A stretch of 64,000 bases of DNA, taken from contig JACCGJ010023095.1 in assembly GCA_013407085.1 (NCBI GenBank), forward strand, positions 1 to 64,000, written 5' to 3'. Position numbers and translations under genes: made by a program. The notes beneath the pieces are model-generated. The model made no database searches. It saw nothing but the letters and a program-made list of their open reading frames with translations, and was not told where the DNA came from. Shown here piece after piece: positions 54,901-64,000 of this stretch (the stretch's first letter is position 1; every line of letters starts with the position of its first letter). This stretch comes from Atriophallophorus winterbourni (Eukaryota; Platyhelminthes; Trematoda; Plagiorchiida; Microphallidae).

Positions 54901-57900
54901 GATATTTAACTAAGCGAACTCCCTTGCATGAATCTACGACTAACTATGTAACATAAGTTTGCAAACGGGTTATTAAAAAACAAAACCTACTTTTGCTTTG
55001 GCACAAGTTTGAGGATGTTTGGAAATAGGGAACCGCAGAGAATAGCTCGAAAGAGCGCGAAATTATCTGATTGGGGAGACGTAAAAAGACACTATTAAAT
55101 AAACTCATTCAGTCGCATTCAGTTAATCAAAAATATGGTTGAAAAACGAACTCATCGACGAACACGAAAAATTTAACTGCGTGTTTGCGCGCCACAAGTT
55201 CGTTCACTTATCCGAGTTAGAACGTGCCAATTGACTGATTTTGAGGCCGATAAAATTTACCGGTTTCGGGAGTATTCACATTTGAACACTTGAGCAATCC
55301 AAAACTTCTCACTTCTGTAGTTTTTTGTATGTATGATGTATGAAAGCACAAGCCTGATCCAGGCTGAACGAGATCTGGTGGGTAAATCGCAGAATAGCTT
55401 GCGACAAATGTACACCAAGCAGAGATTTATAGCGACTCAGGATTGCTTTTATGATTGTCTCTGTTTCGAAATAGAGATATTTTTGTCAGCATTCTTTTAT
55501 TTAGCTCAGACCCAGATTAGCACAAAATCGCGATCCCGACATTTATGTGAGACAGCAACGAGCATGAACCAGGACGTTGCACGAGTAAAAAAGTACCGGA
55601 ATTTTACGATGACTATTTAATATCACTAAATCCCCTTATGAAATTAATTTTGATGGCAATTGGCCGGTAAAGTTGCTAGTAAATAACAACGGCAATTGAA
55701 TAAATATGAGCGAAAGCGTCTCTGCAACATCGGATCTATTGAGCCCGTTACATCTATGGCGTGGGACTACAATGGTGATGGTCGGGGGTTCGAATCCCAC
55801 CCGAAGCAGAGGATATGCACTGCTGATGAGCTCAAGAGCGAAACTCGAGTCCAGTGATTCTATTATGGACCGTCGTGATCAACTTTGTGAATCGTTCGTT
55901 GGTCTTGGCACGGATGAGTAGTCACAAACATACCAGTACTTTTCTGTATAGGTTGCTATTTTTCTATATTCACGCATTATTGCAACTAAAATATTGCAAT
56001 TCCAGGAAAGTAGGTTAAGTTTACAAACAAAAAATATTTATGGCTCACCTTTGTGAACATTTGCAGCGGCGTTTAAGGGGTCCGGTGAATTGATATACTT
56101 TCGTTCGTGTAACAAAAAGGCATAATCCCTCATCAACGATAATATATCCTGAAAAATTAACTCAGTAGTTAGGGAATTGAGCAAACTATCAAAACAATAA
56201 ATGACCAGTACATTGTCTCTACTAATGCGTACGTGCATTTGCGATGAGCGCTAATCACGAGCATTCGAATGATATGCAGAACACCTTACTCTCAGGCACA
56301 ACACAAGAGCAAGAAGCGCCGAAAAGTCCGACGACGACGATTGCGAACTCGTAATATTTCGGGTTTCGGAATGATTGCGTTCGAACGGTTCGAGCGATCA
56401 CATCTGGCTTTTCTCTACCCCACCCGCTACACTAACACAACCAGTTTCTGGCTATTTGTTCTCATCAGGTAAAAACAGTGAAATTTCGATTCGATACACT
56501 TTGAAAAGATGCGCAACGTCGGCCGCAATTCGTCAATGTCGGTCCAACGAGCCCTACATGGCGAGGGCTCGAAGTGTACCGGCTGGCACGAATCCGACTG
56601 ACAAATCAGATCGAAGTGATAACCGAGACAGACATGTTTGAGGATCAGTGTTGTGATTGTTTGTTTTGCCTATATAAGAAAGGGTGTTTTTATTTGTCTT
56701 GTGCGTAATAAACGCGTTTGACCAATCGGATTCTCTTGTGTTGTGGGATTCGTGGTTGAACGCAATTAGCGTTGGACAGGTTGACCTCAGGGATGAAGCG
56801 AGGTTATTGTTGACCGATAAAACCGAAATTTTAAAATTGTCCAGAACTGCGCCAGCTGCCATTTGTTGACCTGAAATGGCCTTGCGTCTATCTGCCCCAC
56901 CCGCTACACTACCAATACAACCAGTTACTGGCTATTTGTTCTCATCAGGTAAGAACAGTGAAATGTCGATTCAATAGGCTTTGAAAAAGTGTAAAACTAA
57001 AAACATTGCATACCTTAAAAGAGACTGTTAATAAGTCGGTATATGTAAACTTTGGATTAACGATCCACCTAATGAATCAAAGTCAACAGACACAATAAAT
57101 GATAATGATCAGTTTCAAGTGCTCACATCCCCTGTATTGCATATCACAATCTTCATTATGTAGAGACGACAAGATTAGTTCCAGTTAGCCTTGACAGTGG
57201 AGAAGTAGTAAATGAAGCTATAATTGTAAGCCACTCTCAAAGAAAAATTAAATTATTCTTAGGAAAACTCACCCGAAGAACATTTTCTCGAAGAAGATAC
57301 CTATCGCAGAACAAACGGCGATCCGTTGGATTGGTCAATTTGCGGTATTGCTGGTTGATGCAAAATGGGAAATGAATACTAAAGGATCAGTTGGTTAGTT
57401 AATAGTCAGCAAGTGGATGGAAATACCAGCAGAGTGCTGGCGTCTAGATGGATTATCTATAAAGTCACAGTGATAACTAGACTGCTGAAGGGTCCCAGAT
57501 GCTGTTCGGTAGAAGTGGCAATTAAATGCCATGCCATTAATTAAGCGGGTCCGTCTAAATATTGCATATGACAGCGCAGTACAAAGGAATGGATGACCAA
57601 AACATGTATGAGAGAAATATCCGTTACAAACTAATTACGTTATTATTTCTTCCTAGATTGTCGATTAGATTAACAGGCGAAGTTAAATTCGATGTAGTCA
57701 AACCAACCAACGTCAAACATAGCAAAGCAAATCTTTGTGAAATGGGGGATTGTTATTCAAAGGTGCATACAGAGATCTCACATCAAAAAACGTGGGAAAA
57801 TTCAAAAAGGGATGACTGACCCGTAAAACGTTCACGTATATCCAATGATCGCTGAATGTATTTTGTGCTAATTGGCGGCGAAGGTTCATCACCGGAAGTT

Positions 57901-60900
57901 GCTTATCAAGAGGCATTTCGAAAGGATCACGGTAGTTCAGACATGCTGCTACAATCAAAGCAGGTTCGAGGCAACCAAAAAGAGCACCGAATATCATTAA
58001 CTTTGCTAACTGGGGATCGAGCGGCAGTTGTGCTAAGTGTACCCCCAGTGCACTTAATTCAGCACGATCTCCCGTCAAATCCTGATACGATTCTTTTGTA
58101 TACTGGTCTTCTTCTTCAGATATACCCGTCGTTGAATTATACGTTTGCATCATGACTCTAGCTGCATCTCGTAGTTGACGGCGCGATTGCGTTCGCGTTT
58201 GTTGGAGACGATTCTGTCGTGTTGAGTGTTTACAGAGATCGAGGGCTTGGATTTCGTGGAGAAAATGTAAAGTACGTTCAACTGCGATTGGATCAGGAGG
58301 AGATATACACGAAGCGAGGAATTCGCTGACTGGTCCCAGGCCAAGAAGCTAGTAGGAAGATAAGCGCACATGTTGCAGGCGTGTGATGTACAACGGGAGA
58401 AAAAACGACGATTGGCGATTAACGACAAGGTCATTCACGCAGTAATGTACAATGCGCGATAAAGAAACTTTTATTCGGCACCGGGTGCAATTCAAATCCG
58501 GCTCTGTTTTCACGACGCCCACACATTTTCTTTCAGGTGGTCCGTTGATATTTCTATTAATTTGTTACCGAAACAAGTACGCAAAATGCTTGACTAGGCG
58601 ACAAAGAAAACAATTGAATTGAAAGTTTGTAGTAGTTTGACATCAGAATAATCCACAAGCTGTTGATGTTGAGAGGTGAAATTTGCTCAAATTATGTGTG
58701 CTTGTTTTTCTGTTGATCATTTTGCTATGTACTTTCAGGTTCACAAATGAATTCAGTGGTGAAAATGACGAGTTTTAACAAATACATGATAAACCTGATA
58801 AAATGTAGAGGTATTAATCGCTCATAATCGCCAATAAGCACACCTCTCGGATCAGACAGTAGATCGCAAGGATCGTACAATAAATAAACACAAAGATGAT
58901 GCTGCACAAAAAAGACGTTTTACAATGTCACTGTATCGCAATATCGATTGGAAAATGGATTTCTGACGTATCGTATTGATGACTTCTTGCGATAGCCATG
59001 GATAAATATGCTGTATTCTGTTTTTTTAAAACAAGCTGTTTTCTATCGCTATACGTCGCGTCCTGGAGTGACAACAATTAGCCATGTCATTCACAACGAC
59101 TTACACTTTCCGATCGGAGAGCATTGTTTGGTATAGAGTTTGTGTGATCTCCGTTCAGTATGCAAACATTGGGCTCACTATACAGCTGATCAAAGACGTC
59201 GTTTAGCATAATGTTTACAAAGTGATCAGCAAAATGCCGTGCGGTGTCACTATAATGAGCAATAAAAGTATCGTTCATTGAAACATATTCAATCATCTGC
59301 ATTAAACTTAGCAAGAACTAATCAATGGAAATGGTATGTGTTGTACGCAGTTTAGCAAAATGTGCGCTTAACTGAACTACAGTCACGTGAGGAACAAAAC
59401 AATAAATGCTGTGATATGATCAAAAGGGATTCAGGCGATAATGTGTATCAAGTCACACAATTAAAAGAGTATGGGACAAATAACTTTCAAAAGGTTCATA
59501 GTTGCGACCGAGTAAAGTGATTAAGTTTTAACCGAAAAGTTGTATAGTAGTGAAACTAGAATACAGAAAACATTGTAAACTGTTAGGTAGCGTATAGGGG
59601 AGTCCCTGAGGGTTCTAGATAATTAAGTTCAACATCACGACATCAAAACGGGTTTTAATTTTTTTCAAATCCAAATAAATGGAAAAGGTTCATTAGCAAT
59701 TCCTGGAGATCATTACTAAACGCCTAAAATGATACACATAATGACGAAGGTTTGATATGAGCGATCGCAACATAAGCAGAAACAGTTCGCAGAATGCAAA
59801 AACAGTTCACAATGGGAAACAGAAGACACACACCTTTACTTGTAAAATAATATGTTCAAGGCGAATCCGAAGCATTTCTGGCACTGGATATTCAGACATG
59901 ACGTGATCATACACATATCGGGTGAATAAGTGGTAACAAAACCCGCTTTGAATGCTGTAAAGTAGACAAAAAGAAGTTCACGTGACGCTTATCCATCTCT
60001 GAATGCATCGAATAAACAAAGCCAACTTTACATTTTGGTAAAACTTATACACCACAGTCATAAGCATTTACGAAGATTTACCAGATAAAAAGCCAAGGTA
60101 TCTAAATTCAACATGTAACGTTTCACTGACGATTCCACGAAATATAAAAAAATGATGGAAAGCAAACAAGAGTAAGGTTCACGTGGAAAAATTAATATGA
60201 AAATCACACTTTGATACCTCAGAATATTAATGCAGATATTCAATCTAATACATACGGGTATGAAATCATAATCGTGTAACCACCTACACGTGAGCCGCAT
60301 AAATGGTTTCAAAGGAATTCATCGCTCAGCATTACCACAGCTGACGACGAGGTGTGAGTTCAATATCGATTAGGATACAATCAAAACAAAACGCCAAGTT
60401 TGTGAGCCATAAGTTACATAGCGCCAAAACAACTCACCGACCAGCACGACCTCTGCGTTGCGCGGCATTGCTTCGGCTGATTAACACCGCGGATAAACTG
60501 CTCGTGTTCGAATCCGCATCATAGTCCAACACTTTAATCCGCCCACAATCAATAACGTGTACAACATCGGGAATGGTGATACTGTGGGAAAAAATTGTAC
60601 AAACATCAACAACCCTACTGTCTCCACTTGAAAGATTGTAGCGTGTAGGAGCTGAAGATGTGAGCGACGAAAAAATATAAGGTTCAATCTGTGGCGACTA
60701 GCGCATTATTGCTGATTTTGGTATTTAGTGAACAGGAGGAGAAATCAAATACTTTTCACTATTGAATTTCGGCCACGTTGAAGTTCAAGGCTAGTGCTCA
60801 TCTCCGGTTGTAATGTAACGATGTAATGAGAAACCGGTCAAAATGCTAAATAGTCTCAGTTGTTAATTAGATAACCTTGGGATATGGTGAAGAATATTTG

Positions 60901-61776
60901 TGAACCGTATGACAGGGGTCAGTAAAGCTTCGAGAAGATGAAATTCAATAATCGAATAAGCATTCTCATTCAAACGGAAATCGCAAATCAAATCAAATAT
61001 CGATAAAAAGAGTACTATGTTTGTGATCATTTAAGTGATACAGCTTATTCGATTACACACAGAAGCAGGACAGCAAGACGAAGGTTTAACACAGGTTTCA
61101 CTGATACAAACGGTGCTGCACAGTCAGTCAAGTCGAAGTGAATGTGGCAGATATTATTGATAAACGAAGATAAAGAATCGTTGAATAATCGGTACGTAGC
61201 ATACCGGTCGGACACATATAAATACAGAGTGCACTAAGTGGGGTTCAACGAGGTAAATCAGAATGATTGGCCAAGGATTCGTTCCGTTGTAAATGGACGC
61301 GCAAACGACGGGGTCGATAGAATGTCAAGTCATCATGGAAACGCGGTACAAAAATATTTACTAGTGACATGAACTCAGAACAACCAGGGAAATCCCAGAG
61401 AAATAAATAGGATAGTTCACCGCCACAAGATAAATTATCAAAAATGGTACGCAATAAGGTTAATTAATACAAAGCGCATGCGGATCCTGATCCTACTGTC
61501 CCTACCTGATGAGTGCAAACAGCACGAAACCGGTCGTGGGGTGTTTTGTGTGAAGGAAATGCATGCAAATGTGTTTTATATTAATACAAACCTCGTTTCT
61601 GCAATATTTGTAGCCACGATGACTTTGCGACGACCGGGTGGTGGATTCGCAAATAAATCACGCTGCTTTGAGATCGAAACTCGAGAGTGCAGTGGGTAGA
61701 TTTGCACAATGCCAGCTCGTTCGCCATACAACGTCGGGTTATTTTGACGCAAAGCAGTTATTGTTTCACGGATGGC
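48743..61776 (-). CDS. DEAH-box RNA helicase, DHX30/DHX36 type (C-terminal exons; gene continues past right edge)
   Basis: Exons on the minus strand: 61592-61776, 60438-60581, 59834-59954, 57821-58348, 57273-57350, 56049-56148, 54991-55066, 54499-54643, 53998-54075, perhaps 53811-53902, and the last at 48743-48958. The first nine join in matching phase with GT/AG sites. In order they encode the second RecA lobe (YPLHSRVS; ATNIAETS; TIPDVVHVIDCGRI; QRRGRAGR), the winged helix (YHLFTRYVYD; PEMLRIRLEHI), the ratchet (LGVHLAQLPLDPQLAK; GALFGCLEPA; NYRDPF) and the OB-fold region (ILCGSLFPN; WAVYFQKTKTDGS). Such enzymes unwind RNA or G-quadruplexes using NTP. QRRGRAGR followed by QSGF and YHLF, and the KTDGS-S-AFV stretch, recall DHX30, but orthology is not settled. 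An added segment of about 55 residues lies in the ratchet. The N-terminal lobe with the DEAH box lies outside the window. Confidence 0.88.
49200..52340 (-). mobile_element. CR1-like LINE, near full-length ORF2, in a helicase intron (sense orientation)
   Basis: It has a complete endonuclease-RT coding region (52106-49259) with a single frameshift. A short frame just upstream (52299-52030) may be the end of an ORF1. It lies between the last helicase exons and reads in the same direction as the host gene. Confidence 0.85.
49259..52106 (-). pseudogene. CR1 endonuclease-reverse transcriptase, one frameshift
   Basis: The first frame (52106-50556) has CLYTNAQCLRNKIAEL, AITETWFYDQVND, LLIMGDFNLPHLY, SILDLVLTSEATAVES and LGLSDHLVLSFEF (endonuclease), then RKSPGEDGITPAVLRAGA. 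A frameshift near 50665 shifts to the frame ending 49259: TQWKTGVITPIYKGG, NYRPVTLLSAVSKILE, TQHGFRKTYSCLSNL, GYLDISIAFDRVNH (motif A), TSGVPQGSVLGPILF and LVLFADDVKIWTK (motif C). The C-terminus has VVDYAVQAWTPWLEK and VRVCFLWNSLPIDIV. The catalytic residues are intact, so this is a young insertion. Confidence 0.9.
52341..53810. other. helicase intron sequence
   Basis: No supported exon or repeat. Confidence 0.4.
53811..53902 (-). CDS. possible helicase exon (phase unresolved)
   Basis: The frame KKPIELTTISSDSIFLYPSM continuing to FGSMEQ lies between a plausible acceptor (TTAAACAG) and a weak GTTGAT donor. It could supply the stretch missing before SLRESLDSLL. Its start phase does not match the end of the 53998-54075 exon, so it is only a candidate. 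Confidence 0.3.
53998..54075 (-). CDS. helicase exon, OB-fold end
   Basis: Encodes SAFVMDTTIVPLRPVLLFSG between CATTTCCAG and GTAAGA. It is 26 codons, phase 0 at both ends. Confidence 0.8.
54277..54320 (+). ncRNA. decayed hammerhead of the ~230-bp monomer family
   Basis: It has 'gcggatcctgatccaactgt', CTGATTA instead of CTGATGA, then GAAACCGGTC. The core change should abolish cleavage. It lies in a helicase intron, antisense to the gene. Confidence 0.6.
54499..54643 (-). CDS. helicase exon, OB-fold
   Basis: Encodes NGFIQRPRVVARPLEGKV and NPVWAVYFQKTKTDGS. Acceptor CTACTTTCAG and donor GTAAGC. The first base completes a Lys codon from the previous exon. Confidence 0.85.
54991..55066 (-). CDS. 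helicase exon, LxPN segment
   Basis: Encodes NFALFRAILCGSLFPNILKL between CCCCAATCAG and GTAGGT. It corresponds to the conserved 'AGLYPN' region of DHX30/36/57 proteins. It is 76 bases and its phase fits both neighbours. Confidence 0.85.
55335..55370 (-). repeat. SINE-like repeat R, terminal stub
   Basis: Only 'tgaaagcacaagcctgatcc' and a few flanking bases remain. Confidence 0.55.
55787..55797 (+). promoter_or_regulatory. pol III internal promoter, box B
   Basis: GGTTCGAATCC is an exact fit to GGTTCGANTCC, with a T-arm-like closure (GTGGG further upstream, CCCAC right after). Confidence 0.7.
55818..55856 (+). ncRNA. hammerhead ribozyme, schistosome type, all stems paired
   Basis: Stem I CACTG/CAGTG is fully complementary. 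The rest is CTGATGA (55823-55829), stem II GCTC-AA-GAGC, GAAA, stem III ACTC/GAGT, and GTC with cleavage predicted after 55851. No core base departs from the consensus. Stem III lacks a loop, and the loop of stem II is only two bases. Confidence 0.85.
56049..56148 (-). CDS. helicase exon
   Basis: Encodes DILSLMRDYAFLLHERKYI and on to AAANVHK between TTTTTCAG and GTGAGC. It matches the helical segment after FCxxYL in DHX30/36 proteins. It is 100 bases. Confidence 0.85.
56432..56474 (-). ncRNA. hammerhead-like motif, first copy
   Basis: CTGATGA and GAAAC are intact and the cleavage triplet would be GTT. Stem II does not pair well, so the fold is doubtful. Confidence 0.45.
56913..56954 (-). ncRNA. 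hammerhead-like motif, second copy, core mutated
   Basis: As the first copy, but the GAAAC box reads GTAAC. Confidence 0.4.
57118..57240 (-). repeat. worn relative of the 47.2-kb repeat
   Basis: It shares 'tgctcacatcc', 'gacaagattag', 'agccttga', 'cagtgga' and 'gtaaatga' in the order seen at 47217-47345. The ribozyme part is gone. Confidence 0.45.
57273..57350 (-). CDS. helicase exon, FC-x-x-YL segment
   Basis: Encodes QYRKLTNPTDRRLFCDRYLL and RENVLR between ATCAACCAG and GTGAGT. It is 26 codons, phase 0. Confidence 0.85.
57821..58348 (-). CDS. helicase exon, ratchet domain with extra segment
   Basis: It starts LLGLGPVSEFLASCISPPDP after CTTCCTACTAG. A basic and Gln-rich then acidic stretch of about 55 residues (RQNRLQQTRTQSRRQLRD; GISEEEDQYTKES) is followed by ELSALGVHLAQLPLDPQ and the GALFGCLEPA and NYRDPFEMPLDKQ motifs, ending TFSDHWIYVNVLR before GTCAGT. 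It is 176 codons and fits both neighbours. The inserted stretch has no counterpart in the family members I know. Confidence 0.9.
58349..59833. other. helicase intron
   Basis: The flanking exons join directly in protein alignment, so the frame at 59314-59087 is not needed as an exon. No repeats are recognised. Confidence 0.5.
59834..59954 (-). CDS. helicase exon, winged-helix region
   Basis: Encodes (R)IQSGFCYHLFTRYVYDH and PEMLRIRLEHIILQVK between CTTTACAG and GTGTGT. The first base completes the final Arg codon of QRRGRAGR. Confidence 0.9.
60438..60581 (-). CDS. helicase exon, motifs V and VI
   Basis: Encodes (S)ITIPDVVHVIDCGRIKVL through RSNAAQRRGRAG(R) between TTTCCCACAG and GTGAGT. The motif VI arginines that contact NTP phosphates are all present. 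Confidence 0.93.
61500..61541 (+). ncRNA. hammerhead ribozyme, isolated copy of the ~230-bp monomer family
   Basis: CCCTAC/GTGGGG stem I, CTGATGA, GTGC/GCAC stem II, GAAAC and CCGGTC are all as in the copy at 11002-11043. About 100 bp of the monomer remains (61472-61570). It lies beside a helicase exon, antisense. Confidence 0.85.
61592..61776 (-). CDS. helicase exon, motif IV to V
   Basis: Encodes AIRETITALRQNNPTLYGE, YPLHSRVSISKQRDLF and NPPPGRRKVIVATNIAET(S) between TCTCAAACAG and GTTTGT. It is the first exon seen from the 5' side. The preceding 'LVFLPG'-type exon was not found in the window. Confidence 0.92.
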
Positions 61777-61850
61777 CTGTTTGAGAAACAAGATAAACAG
61801 TGTGAAGTCGAGGATAATTAAATAGCAATGATTAAAATAACCCGAAAAAG

Positions 61851-62430
61851 CATCATCATCATCAAAGACAGCAATACACCGGTAGCACGTACTGAATGCC
61901 TAACTGTCATACAACCATGAAAAAGTAAAATCCTAAAAGATGGGGAAGGGTGGGACTTAAATTGCTATGGCTACTATAGAAGAGTAAGCACAAACAAACT
62001 GGGAAGAGGTGCCTACACCTCGAATGGAACATGCATTCAAACAAGTTTCGTGAACGAGTAGAGCAACATTCAGCACGGCAGCTTCCTTGCGGCTTTCACT
62101 GTCATGCATCATAACAAGCTTTTCTCGTCACTTCAGCTTGACAACATACAAGGTTATGCAAACACTCCAAGAAGATGCTTAGTGCAAGACCGCCATTGAA
62201 CACGGTTTCGGGACATATCCTGAAGCGTAACTAACCATTGCGATATATGATCGCGGGGACACCAGCCTGGAAGACGCGCTGCGCCTACTTTGGAAAGGTT
62301 ACTAGTAAGAATTTTTAGCTGCCTATGCCATGTGACGGTTTGGCCACCCCGAGATTTACGCCAATCAGGATGTGGCGTCGCAAAAAGAATCTGTTTCGGA
62401 AGTCGGTGGTCCGGCATCCGTAAAGTGACC
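61851..62430 (-). mobile_element. RTE-like 3' fragment (better copy of 32025-32600)
   Basis: The minus-strand frame 62417-62154 reads MPDHRLPKQILFATPHPDW, SRGGQTVTWHRQLKIL, LPGWCPRD and LQDMSRNRVQW, an RTE C-terminus. An ATC-triplet tail lies at 61852-61864. It is inserted upstream of the first helicase exon visible here. Confidence 0.75.
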
Positions 62431-62644
62431 CAACCCGCGTAACCATGAGGTGATCTGCTTCTCTATATCGAAACATACTAACAAACAAACTTATTTTCGG
62501 AGAGCATCCGTGCGCATACGATTGTAACAGCTAACCCTGAATGCTGCGGAGACCACCGAAAAAGCATAGAGAAAAAGGAAGACGCAATGCAAGTGTGATT
62601 AAGAACAACGAGTGTTGACAACAAAACGATTACAGAACCGTCGC

Positions 62645-62818
62645 GAAATCGCTGTTACCACTGAAATCGGGTGATGTGTCAAAGTGAATGCACCACATGG
62701 GTGAATAATGCATGGCAAAAATTTCACCCGCAGTAATGGGTGACGTACGAAGGACAGTAGATTCATAAATGATGAATTCAGCCAACTCATCTAGGTTATC
62801 AAAGATATGGGAACTGTT
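62645..62818 (-). other. possible exon, unidentified
   Basis: TATAACAG followed by SHIFDNLDELAEFIIYEST and AGEIFAMHYSPMWCIHFDTS up to a GTAACA donor makes an exon-like block of about 50 residues. I do not recognise the family. It could be an upstream helicase exon or chance. Confidence 0.25.
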
Positions 62819-62827
62819 ATATCTACG

Positions 62828-63040
62828 GTTTGAAACTGCACGGATGTACAATCATGCAATACTTCTGTGCCGTGCAACTAACACCCAGGCAAATTGATTT
62901 ACAGCTGATAGTGAGCTACATGAAAAAACTTAGAGTCTGCTAAATAATTGTCATACCAGTCTAGGCCCAGGCAATCTGACAGTATATCGGACCACGCGCA
63001 GCACTTTGTCTGAATCGGCCTGAGATTTCAAGCATATTAT
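62828..63040 (+). repeat. SINE-like repeat R, diverged
   Basis: It has 'actgcacggatgtacaatca', 'gatagtgagctacatg', 'taggcccaggcaatctgaca' and 'tgaatcggcctgagatttca', with more substitutions than other copies. Confidence 0.65.
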
Positions 63041-64000
63041 GGCTTAGAACATGAAAGAGCTATAAGGCAATAGGGAAATAAAAGATTTTGTTTTAAGGCA
63101 AACCGTAAATGAATTCACAAATCCATGGTAACAGACAATCGATTAAATCTAGCATGAGATAGAACTTTCAGCACAGACTTTTGCTTTTCACGTGACACTC
63201 TACGAACAACTGATGAACCGTAAACATTGGAGATACACAAAATAGATAGCAAAATCCATTTAAAAGTGCAAAAACATTTCGGTGTAATTATGAGTGGCAC
63301 ATGAAAATCTGATGCTCCGACAGATGCTCGCAAAATGTATCAGAAAAAGACAGTTCGCAAATTAAAGGTTCGGCAAAACGGATACAGTCAATCACGTGAA
63401 CTAACATGAAGACTATGGAAAGTTGTATGCGGTAAGATAACAGGCTTGAAAATATAGCCTCTTTCGTCATCTAGCTTGATGACGAAACGTCCTACTGTTA
63501 CAATGCCAGCTCAGCGAACACACAACACAGAACATCCAATCCATGAGCTACAAGTATTCGCTTCAATATCAAATATATCCTCTTGTTCACTTTCTCACAT
63601 AAGCATTTCCACAAAATTGACCTAAGTAATGAGTCTAAACGGCGCGAATCCTCTACACATGCGCTCAGGACACATTCTGCGCTTCACAGACACATGAAGT
63701 GAACGTGCTTAATTAACACAAATACAAGGCAATATTCAAAAATAGTCACAAGCTGAGCTAAGGACAAATATTGACCCACAAATTTGTTACGTATAACGCA
63801 TACCAATAATTTACGAGAAAAAACACCACAACAACTAGATGAATTTGGCGGTAATAGTTCAATTAGAAGCTCGTATTGACGAAGATTTCTTGATGCAAAT
63901 GAAATAGGGAACCTCTGATATAACAAAATTCTGGAAGGCAGTGTGATATGGTTCGACGAGACTTTGATGACATTTGAGAACATCGTGGTGGAACGGGTCT
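63041..64000. other. no gene recognised
   Basis: Presumably intron of the helicase gene. A hairpin at about 63460-63500 (cgtcatctagcttgatgacg) precedes AAACGTC but lacks the other hammerhead box. Confidence 0.35.

Larger units (their letters stand above)
55690..55925 (+). mobile_element. Sm-alpha-like SINE: pol III box B plus hammerhead ribozyme
   Basis: GGTTCGAATCC at 55787-55797 matches the RNA polymerase III box B. A box A-like TGGCGTGGGAC lies about 30 bases before it. Thirty bases downstream is a complete hammerhead. The same order of a tRNA-type promoter then a ribozyme is known from schistosome satellite/SINE elements. It sits in a helicase intron, antisense to the gene. Confidence 0.78.
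56400..56990 (-). repeat. paired hammerhead-like repeat, ~482-bp period
   Basis: The block 'ccccacccgctacact', then 'acaaccagtt', 'ctggctatttgttctcatca' and 'acagtgaaat' occurs at about 56418-56485 and again at about 56895-56970. Direct copies about 480 bp apart look like a head-to-tail dimer or pseudo-LTR pair of a Penelope-like element. Confidence 0.6.

Noticed and set aside
55740..55810. Possible tRNA gene
   Set aside because: Box B is perfect but no cloverleaf can be formed. The context is a ribozyme-bearing SINE.
59087..59314. Minus-strand open frame between two helicase exons
   Set aside because: The exons at 59834 and 58348 join directly (IILQVK then LLGLGPV) in phase and in family alignment, so nothing is missing there.
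63455..63500. Hairpin followed by GAAACGTC
   Set aside because: The CUGANGA box is missing and stem I cannot be formed.
63684..63983. Minus-strand frame at the right edge as an upstream helicase exon
   Set aside because: No helicase motif (Walker A, DEAH, SAT or FLPG) in any frame.

Overview
This is a window of animal nuclear DNA, most likely from a parasitic flatworm and probably a digenean trematode. The reasons are intron-split coding sequence with GT/AG sites, dense CR1-, RTE- and BEL/Pao-type retroelements, and many hammerhead-ribozyme repeats. One of those repeats is a pol III SINE with a built-in hammerhead, the architecture known from schistosome Sm-alpha elements. The species call is inference. 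No bacterial features are present.

Only two host genes are convincing. The first, at 27314-29530 (+), is an uninterrupted 738-residue reading frame for a single-pass membrane protein: signal peptide, leucine-rich repeats, Ig domain, membrane helix and a long cytoplasmic tail with paired CxxC motifs. The second is a DEAH-box helicase of the DHX30/DHX36 type on the minus strand. It runs from beyond the right edge down to its stop codon at 48743. Nine exons from 61776 to 53998 join in consistent phase, one further exon near 53.8 kb is uncertain, and the last exon is 48743-48958. Its last introns hold a nearly complete CR1 element in the sense direction.

Layout. 0.5-2.3 kb: decayed CR1-type pieces. 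2.8-10.4 kb: two head-to-head RTE-like elements, the second almost intact, plus a 5' fragment of a relative. 10.7-13.0 kb: converging arrays of about 230-bp hammerhead monomers, then a large inverted repeat with a second hammerhead type. 13.0-20.9 kb: an old LINE split by a BEL/Pao element with exact 5-bp target duplications. 22.0-27.2 kb: two CR1 elements and short SINE-like repeats. 27.3-29.5 kb: the LRR-Ig gene. 29.9-35 kb: SINE-like repeats and RTE ends, including a nested insertion with a 12-bp target duplication. 35.0-45.5 kb: a tandem segmental duplication, one copy of which carries a 2.76-kb integrase-type DNA transposon. 45.5-48.7 kb: decayed RTE and Penelope-like pieces. 48.7-61.8 kb: the helicase gene with its intronic repeats. 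61.8-64 kb: more repeats.

The most interesting signal is the spread of hammerhead motifs. At least four types occur: retrozyme-like tandem monomers, CUGACGA-type copies in an inverted repeat and in the duplicated segment, a weaker family in pairs about 480 bp apart, and a complete SINE-borne copy. Several show strand-by-strand complementarity in the ribozyme stems.
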